Source: Ferriphaselus sp. R-1
GTDB taxonomy: Bacteria > Pseudomonadota > Gammaproteobacteria > Burkholderiales > Gallionellaceae
Assembly (NCBI RefSeq): GCF_000746095.1
Contig: NZ_JQKP01000002.1
Location: 186,001-250,000, forward strand
Direction: 5' to 3'
Length of the DNA stretch: 64,000 nt
A program made the translations under genes and the position numbers. Positions 60,180 to 64,000 of this stretch are shown here, piece by piece (positions within the stretch are counted from its first letter, which is position 1; each line of letters opens with the position of its first letter). The notes beneath the pieces were generated by a model, which saw nothing but the letters and a program-made list of their open reading frames with translations, was not told the DNA's origin and searched no databases.

Positions 60180-61112
60180 TCAGCGGCGGATCAGAGACTC
60201 AAACTCGTTGTAATCCCGGATGTAGTCATCGGCATCATAGTAGTCGGAAGCGAACACCAGAAGCACGGCATCGCTGGAATAGTCATACTGCGTGCCCCAC
60301 ACCATGGGCGGCAGATAGATACCCAGACTAGGCCGATCCAGCAGATATTCCGCACGTTGCTCACCGTCATACACTACGGCCTTGCAGCTGCCTCGAACGC
60401 AAACCAGGAACTGCTCGCATCGACGATGCGCGTGCTCTCCACGGATCTCCCGGCTCGGCACATCGAACACCAGAAAGTATCGCTTGGGCTGGAACGGAAC
60501 CGAGCGCTCGAACTCGCCCACACTCAAAGATCCCCGCATGTCGCCGATCAACGGCAACTCATGCAGCGTCACCCCGTTGACGCTCGAAGCGGTGACGGGA
60601 TCGGGGCGCGCCTCCGGCTCCGTCCTGTCGCCCGCTCCGTCCTTGGCACCGACGTAGCCGATGATGCGCGCCGGATTGCCCACAGCGATGGCGTTCGGCG
60701 GCACCGAGCGAGTGATCACGGCCCCGGCACCCACCATGGCCCCGGCACCGATCTCGGTATTGGCCAGAATGGTCGCATTGGCGCCGATGGAAGCCCCCTG
60801 CCGGATCACCGTCCTGGCAAATTGTTTCGGGTAGACCTTGCTTCTGGGGAACAGATCATTGGTGAACGTGGCGTTCGGGCCGATGAATACGTCGTCTTCG
60901 ACCACGATACCATCCCACAACTGGACGCCGCATTTGACGGTGACCCGGTCACCTATGGTCACATCGTTCTCGATGAACACGTTATCGCAGATGTTGCACG
61001 ACGTGCCGACCACCGCCCCCGGCAGGATGTGGGCAAACGCCCAGACCCGGGTACCCTCTCCGATATTGGTGGATTCGCAGATCGCCCGTTCATGCACGAA
61101 ATAGTCCGTCAT
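60180..61112 (-). CDS. WxcM-like fusion: LbH acetyltransferase + FdtA-type ketoisomerase
   Basis: This is a 310-residue two-domain protein. Residues 1-155 form a left-handed beta-helix acetyltransferase ([33 protein letters not shown], ending [15 protein letters not shown]). A Pro/Ala linker follows, and residues about 180-310 form a WxcM/FdtA/QdtA cupin with HAH at 227-229 (IREHAH-type [14 protein letters not shown]). In Xanthomonas WxcM such fusions are bifunctional: the cupin makes the 3-keto sugar from dTDP-4-keto-6-deoxyglucose and the LbH part acetylates the 3-amino sugar. With the aminotransferase encoded at 62089-63189 this gives a dTDP-3-acetamido-3,6-dideoxyhexose. Confidence 0.88.
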   Translation of the reverse strand: MTDYFVHERAICESTNIGEGTRVWAFAHILPGAVVGTSCNICDNVFIENDVTIGDRVTVKCGVQLWDGIVVEDDVFIGPNATFTNDLFPRSKVYPKQFARTVIRQGASIGANATILANTEIGAGAMVGAGAVITRSVPPNAIAVGNPARIIGYVGAKDGAGDRTEPEARPDPVTASSVNGVTLHELPLIGDMRGSLSVGEFERSVPFQPKRYFLVFDVPSREIRGEHAHRRCEQFLVCVRGSCKAVVYDGEQRAEYLLDRPSLGIYLPPMVWGTQYDYSSDAVLLVFASDYYDADDYIRDYNEFESLIRR

Positions 61113-62095
61113 GGCCTTACTCCATCACTGTTATCGCCGCCACTCAGGCCGCCGTACTTCTGTTCAAGCATGACCACGGCCAAAGGTCGGGCTTTGGTGT
61201 TCTCATAAGCCCGCCAGGCGTAGGCACCGATGATGCCTATGCCCAATGAGTTCAGCGCGCCGAAGAAGATCACGGTCAGCACCGTGGCGGCATAGCCGGG
61301 TACCGCGATCCCGCCGAACAGCTTGGCCAGCAAAATGACCGAACCCAGGGCCACCGATGCCACGATCCCCAGCACACCGAAAAGGCTCAGGAGGCGGATG
61401 GGCAGATCGGTAAACGAGAAGATGCTGTCCAGCAGATAGTTGACCTTCTTCTTTAGCGTCCAGGCGCTTTTCCCGTGCTGCCGCAGCCGCCGCTCGTACG
61501 ACACCTCGGCTCGCCGGAACCCCAGCCAGAAGATCAAGCCTACCAGCGAGCTGTTGGCCTCGCCGAGCAACAGCAGGCGATCCCGGAACGCGCGATTGCA
61601 GCCGAAGACATCCACGCCTTTTTCTGGAATGTCACGGATGACGAACTTCTTGTACAGCCGCCAAAAGACATCGGAGGCGAGTCGCGTCAACAGCGGGTCC
61701 TGGCGATTCTCGCGGCACCCGACGACGATGTCGCACTCCCCGGGGAGCAGTTTCTCCAAAAACTGGAGCACCAGCTCCGGAGGCTCTTGCAGGTCAGCCG
61801 AGATGACACCGAAATACGTCCCCGTCGCGGCTTGCAGCCCGGTACGGATGGCAGCAAAGGAACCGAAGTTACGCGAGTGCAGCAGTAACTGTGATGCGAA
61901 GGGTGCCGTCGGAAGGAGCCGGGCAAGGGTGGCATAACTTTCGTCCGGGCTGCCGTCGACAACGAAAACAACCTCCATGGCGCAAGCAAGATCGCGTTGC
62001 GCCGCGCGGGCCACGTCCGCGAGCGCGGCAACCAGTGGTGGCAGCGACTCTTCGTTCCGATAGACCGGGATGACGACGGAGAGCAACTTCACCAT
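61109..62095 (-). CDS. GtrB/ArnC-like polyprenyl-phosphate glycosyltransferase
   Basis: This is a 328-residue GT2 enzyme. The GT-A domain has [18 protein letters not shown] and the DxD-type [11 protein letters not shown]. Two C-terminal TM helices ([20 protein letters not shown] and [21 protein letters not shown]) are typical of GtrB/ArnC/DPMS enzymes that load a sugar onto undecaprenyl phosphate. The ATG at 62095 overlaps the aminotransferase stop by 7 bp; a frame open to 62224 has no homology. It pairs with the GtrA and ArnT-like genes. Confidence 0.9.
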   Translation of the reverse strand: MVKLLSVVIPVYRNEESLPPLVAALADVARAAQRDLACAMEVVFVVDGSPDESYATLARLLPTAPFASQLLLHSRNFGSFAAIRTGLQAATGTYFGVISADLQEPPELVLQFLEKLLPGECDIVVGCRENRQDPLLTRLASDVFWRLYKKFVIRDIPEKGVDVFGCNRAFRDRLLLLGEANSSLVGLIFWLGFRRAEVSYERRLRQHGKSAWTLKKKVNYLLDSIFSFTDLPIRLLSLFGVLGIVASVALGSVILLAKLFGGIAVPGYAATVLTVIFFGALNSLGIGIIGAYAWRAYENTKARPLAVVMLEQKYGGLSGGDNSDGVRP

Positions 62096-63189
62096 GCGTT
62101 TATACGACCGATGATCAGGTCGACCTCCGCGTCCGTCAGCTCGGGAAAACAAGGCAAGGTCAACACTTCGCCACACGCCCGGGCTGTCACCGGCAACTCG
62201 ACATCTGCCGACACGTGACGGCAAGCCACTTGTGCAAAGTCGGGTATGGGGTAGTGGACATCGCTGGGAATGCCCACTTCGGCGAGATGCTGCTTGAGCC
62301 GGTCCCGTTCCGATGTTCGGATCACGTACAGGTGCGCGACATTGCTCGCGTCATGGATGCTGGGCACGATTATCTTCGGATGAGCGATGCCATTGGAGTA
62401 ACGCGCAGCGATCTCCCGGCGGCGCGAGTTCCACTGATCGAGCTGGGGCAGCATGACGCGCAGCACGGCGGCCTGCATCTCATCAAGGCGGCTATTCCGC
62501 CCACCGGGAAGTTCGGCATGGTACTTGCCGCTCCATCCGTATTGACGGAACTGCCGCACTTTATCCGCCAACGGCGACTGTGCAGTGACCACCGCCCCGC
62601 CATCGCCCAGCGCGCCAAGGTTCTTGGTGGGATAGAAGCTGAAACAGGCGATGTCGCCCCAGGAGCCAGCGCGTCGCCCGTCTTGCGCGGCCCCGTGCGC
62701 CTGGGCACAGTCTTCGATGACGGGAACCGCATACTTGCGCGCCACCTCCACCAGCCGCTGCGTATCCGCCATCAGCCCGTAAAGGTGGGTGACGATAAGG
62801 GCATCCACGCGCCGACTGGCCAGTATGCGCTCGACCTCGGCAGCATCGATGAGCAGGGTGTCGGGGCGCACTTCTGCATATAACGGGGTAGCTCCGACGG
62901 CAAGGATCGCAATCGTGCTGTACATGCCCGCGTTGGCAACGGTCAGCACAGTCTTCCCTGGGCCGATGTCGAGTGCACGCAAGGCCAGCTCAAGCGCATC
63001 CGTTCCGTTGGCGACCGACACGCAGTGCGGTACGCCACAGTAATCGGCAAACTCTCGCTCGAACGCCCCCACCTCGGGCCCCAGCACGAACCAGCCACTA
63101 CTCAGGACGCGCTGGATCGCCATGCTCAACTGCTCCTGAATAGGGTGCACATGCCTGCCCAGGTCATTTATTGATTTCAAATCGAGCAT
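62089..63189 (-). CDS. DegT/DnrJ/EryC1/StrS aminotransferase (FdtB/QdtB-like)
   Basis: This is a 366-residue PLP-dependent sugar aminotransferase. PLP-binding features include VANGTDALELAL, EDCAQAHGA and Lys189 in FYPTKNLGALGDGG. It would transaminate the 3-keto product of the WxcM-like cupin encoded in the same unit. The ATG at 63189 (MLDLKSIN) matches homologues; in-frame TTG or GTG codons lie just upstream. It is the first gene of the 3-aminosugar cassette. Confidence 0.9.
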   Translation of the reverse strand: MLDLKSINDLGRHVHPIQEQLSMAIQRVLSSGWFVLGPEVGAFEREFADYCGVPHCVSVANGTDALELALRALDIGPGKTVLTVANAGMYSTIAILAVGATPLYAEVRPDTLLIDAAEVERILASRRVDALIVTHLYGLMADTQRLVEVARKYAVPVIEDCAQAHGAAQDGRRAGSWGDIACFSFYPTKNLGALGDGGAVVTAQSPLADKVRQFRQYGWSGKYHAELPGGRNSRLDEMQAAVLRVMLPQLDQWNSRRREIAARYSNGIAHPKIIVPSIHDASNVAHLYVIRTSERDRLKQHLAEVGIPSDVHYPIPDFAQVACRHVSADVELPVTARACGEVLTLPCFPELTDAEVDLIIGRINAW

Positions 63190-63378
63190 CTTCACCAAAG
63201 CCAACCGCCAGCGTTATAAGTTCAGGGTGGTCTTATTTTGCCAGAAAACCGAGGCATCTCGCTGAAAGAGTTCCCGAACTCGTTTTGCTCCTTGAGTATT
63301 GCGCCTGCCTGCCCGCGACCGCGCTTCCCCAAACCCTAGCCCGGGGACGGAGGTATGGGTTTCGGGTAAAATGCCGCC

Positions 63379-64000
63379 ATGCTGTTCAACACCTATGCCT
63401 TCATCTTCCTGTTTCTGCCTCTGTCCCTGGTAGGTTTCTTCCAACTTGCCAAGTTGAGTCATGCCTGGGCAGCGGGATGGCTGGCAGCCGCCTCCCTGCT
63501 TTTCTATGGTTGGTGGAATCCCGTGTATGTCGGGCTGCTGATGGCATCTATTCTGGGCAATTACAGCTTCGGATGGTGGATTGCCAAAGCTCAGGATCAG
63601 CGGCGCAGGCATCGCCTGCTGACCCTGGCCATCGTTCTCGACCTGCTGCTATTGGCTTACTTCAAATATGCCAACTTCTTTCTACAAAGCCTGGGCGAGG
63701 TAGCAGGCACTCACCTTGGGCTGCAAGAGATCGTCTTGCCGCTGGGCATCTCGTTCTTTACCTTCACCCAGATAGCGTTTCTGGTGGACACGTATCAGGG
63801 CAAGGTGAAGGAATTCAACTTCGTACACTACACGCTGTTCGTCACTTACTTCCCACACTTGATCGCCGGCCCGGTCTTGCATCACAAGGAGATGATGCCG
63901 CAGTTCTCCCATGCCGCAACCTATCGCTTCAGCTACAAGAACCTTGCGGTCGGTCTTTCCATATTCACCATCGGCCTGTTCAAGAAGGTCCTGCTGGCAG
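63379..64000 (+). CDS. MBOAT-family O-acyltransferase, AlgI-like (partial, 3' end outside window)
   Basis: The first 207 residues are visible: MLFNTYAFIFLFLPLSL, LLFYGWWNP, YFKYANFF, LPLGISFFTFTQIAFLVDTYQGK and YFPHLIAGPVLHHKEM, all typical of the AlgI/MBOAT polysaccharide O-acetyltransferases. The protein is expected to have about 470-500 residues and to transfer acetyl groups across the membrane to a polysaccharide, usually with an AlgJ/SGNH partner. It is divergent from the 3-aminosugar cassette. A TAAAAT -10-like hexamer (63367-63372) ends only six bases before the ATG. Confidence 0.9.
   Translation, partial: MLFNTYAFIFLFLPLSLVGFFQLAKLSHAWAAGWLAAASLLFYGWWNPVYVGLLMASILGNYSFGWWIAKAQDQRRRHRLLTLAIVLDLLLLAYFKYANFFLQSLGEVAGTHLGLQEIVLPLGISFFTFTQIAFLVDTYQGKVKEFNFVHYTLFVTYFPHLIAGPVLHHKEMMPQFSHAATYRFSYKNLAVGLSIFTIGLFKKVLLA

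Noticed and set aside
63262-63285. GAGTTC-cc-GAACTC followed by GTTTT as an intrinsic terminator
   Set aside because: It lies between divergent genes, so no transcript obviously ends here, and the stem is only five to six base pairs.
63348-63366. Four-codon leader ORF (GGAGGT then ATG) upstream of the MBOAT gene
   Set aside because: The Shine-Dalgarno is one base from the ATG, too close to work, and the frame is too short to support.

Overview
The window looks like chromosomal DNA of a Gram-negative betaproteobacterium. The genes for glutamine metabolism (glnA, ntrB, ntrC), cell shape (mreBCD-mrdA-rodA-rlpA), gatCAB, aroQ-accBC-prmA, ubiA, recG and a RegB/RegA redox two-component pair are all of the betaproteobacterial type. 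An environmental member of the Nitrosomonadales/Gallionellaceae kind is my best guess, but the genus cannot be fixed from the sequence alone. Coding density is very high: no gene-free stretch exceeds about 250 bases, and I saw no tRNA, rRNA, insertion sequence or CRISPR array.

Region 1 (1-18048, all minus strand) is a surface-polysaccharide locus read from gmd leftwards and leaving the window inside a glycosyltransferase. It supplies GDP-fucose (gmd, fcl) and UDP-glucuronate (ugd). It also holds several glycosyltransferases, five methyltransferases, two hexapeptide acetyltransferases, an AsnB-type amidotransferase, a flippase, an O-antigen ligase/polymerase and a Tat-exported hydrolase. Many of these genes overlap by 4 bp, and several start with TTG or GTG. 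Region 2 (18100-23000) holds a PCMT-type methyltransferase divergent from thiC with its TPP riboswitch, then a lower-GC cassette with a frameshifted HNH endonuclease and an unknown partner, then three small conserved genes.

Region 3 (23100-30300) holds a periplasmic copper chaperone (PCuAC) divergent from a RegB/RegA-like pair. The kinase carries a striking Met/His-rich periplasmic loop, and the gap between the divergent genes has a RegA-type palindrome. After this come argS, a SPOR protein, dsbA, an SDR and a secreted ATP-dependent DNA ligase (LigE type). Region 4 (30300-45550) holds gatCAB divergent from the mre/rod elongasome operon, xth divergent from pyrE, and ntrBC. Region 5 (45595-57400) holds glnA with a sigma-54 promoter and NtrC-like sites, a CDF transporter divergent from a rhodanese, aroQ-accB-accC-prmA, an HDOD gene, ubiA, recG and ridA.

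Region 6 (57500-64000) holds apaH and then a second glycan cassette on the minus strand. It contains an aminotransferase, a GtrB/ArnC-like polyprenyl-phosphate glycosyltransferase, a fused WxcM-like acetyltransferase/ketoisomerase, GtrA and an ArnT-like transferase. Together these would make a 3-acetamido-3,6-dideoxyhexose and attach it to a glycan or lipid. A partial MBOAT O-acetyltransferase runs off the right edge.

The observations most worth following are the copper-loop RegB with its PCuAC neighbour, the HNH cassette, the 10-bp inverted repeat between the CDF and rhodanese genes, the uronamide-type amidotransferase, and the 3-aminosugar cassette.
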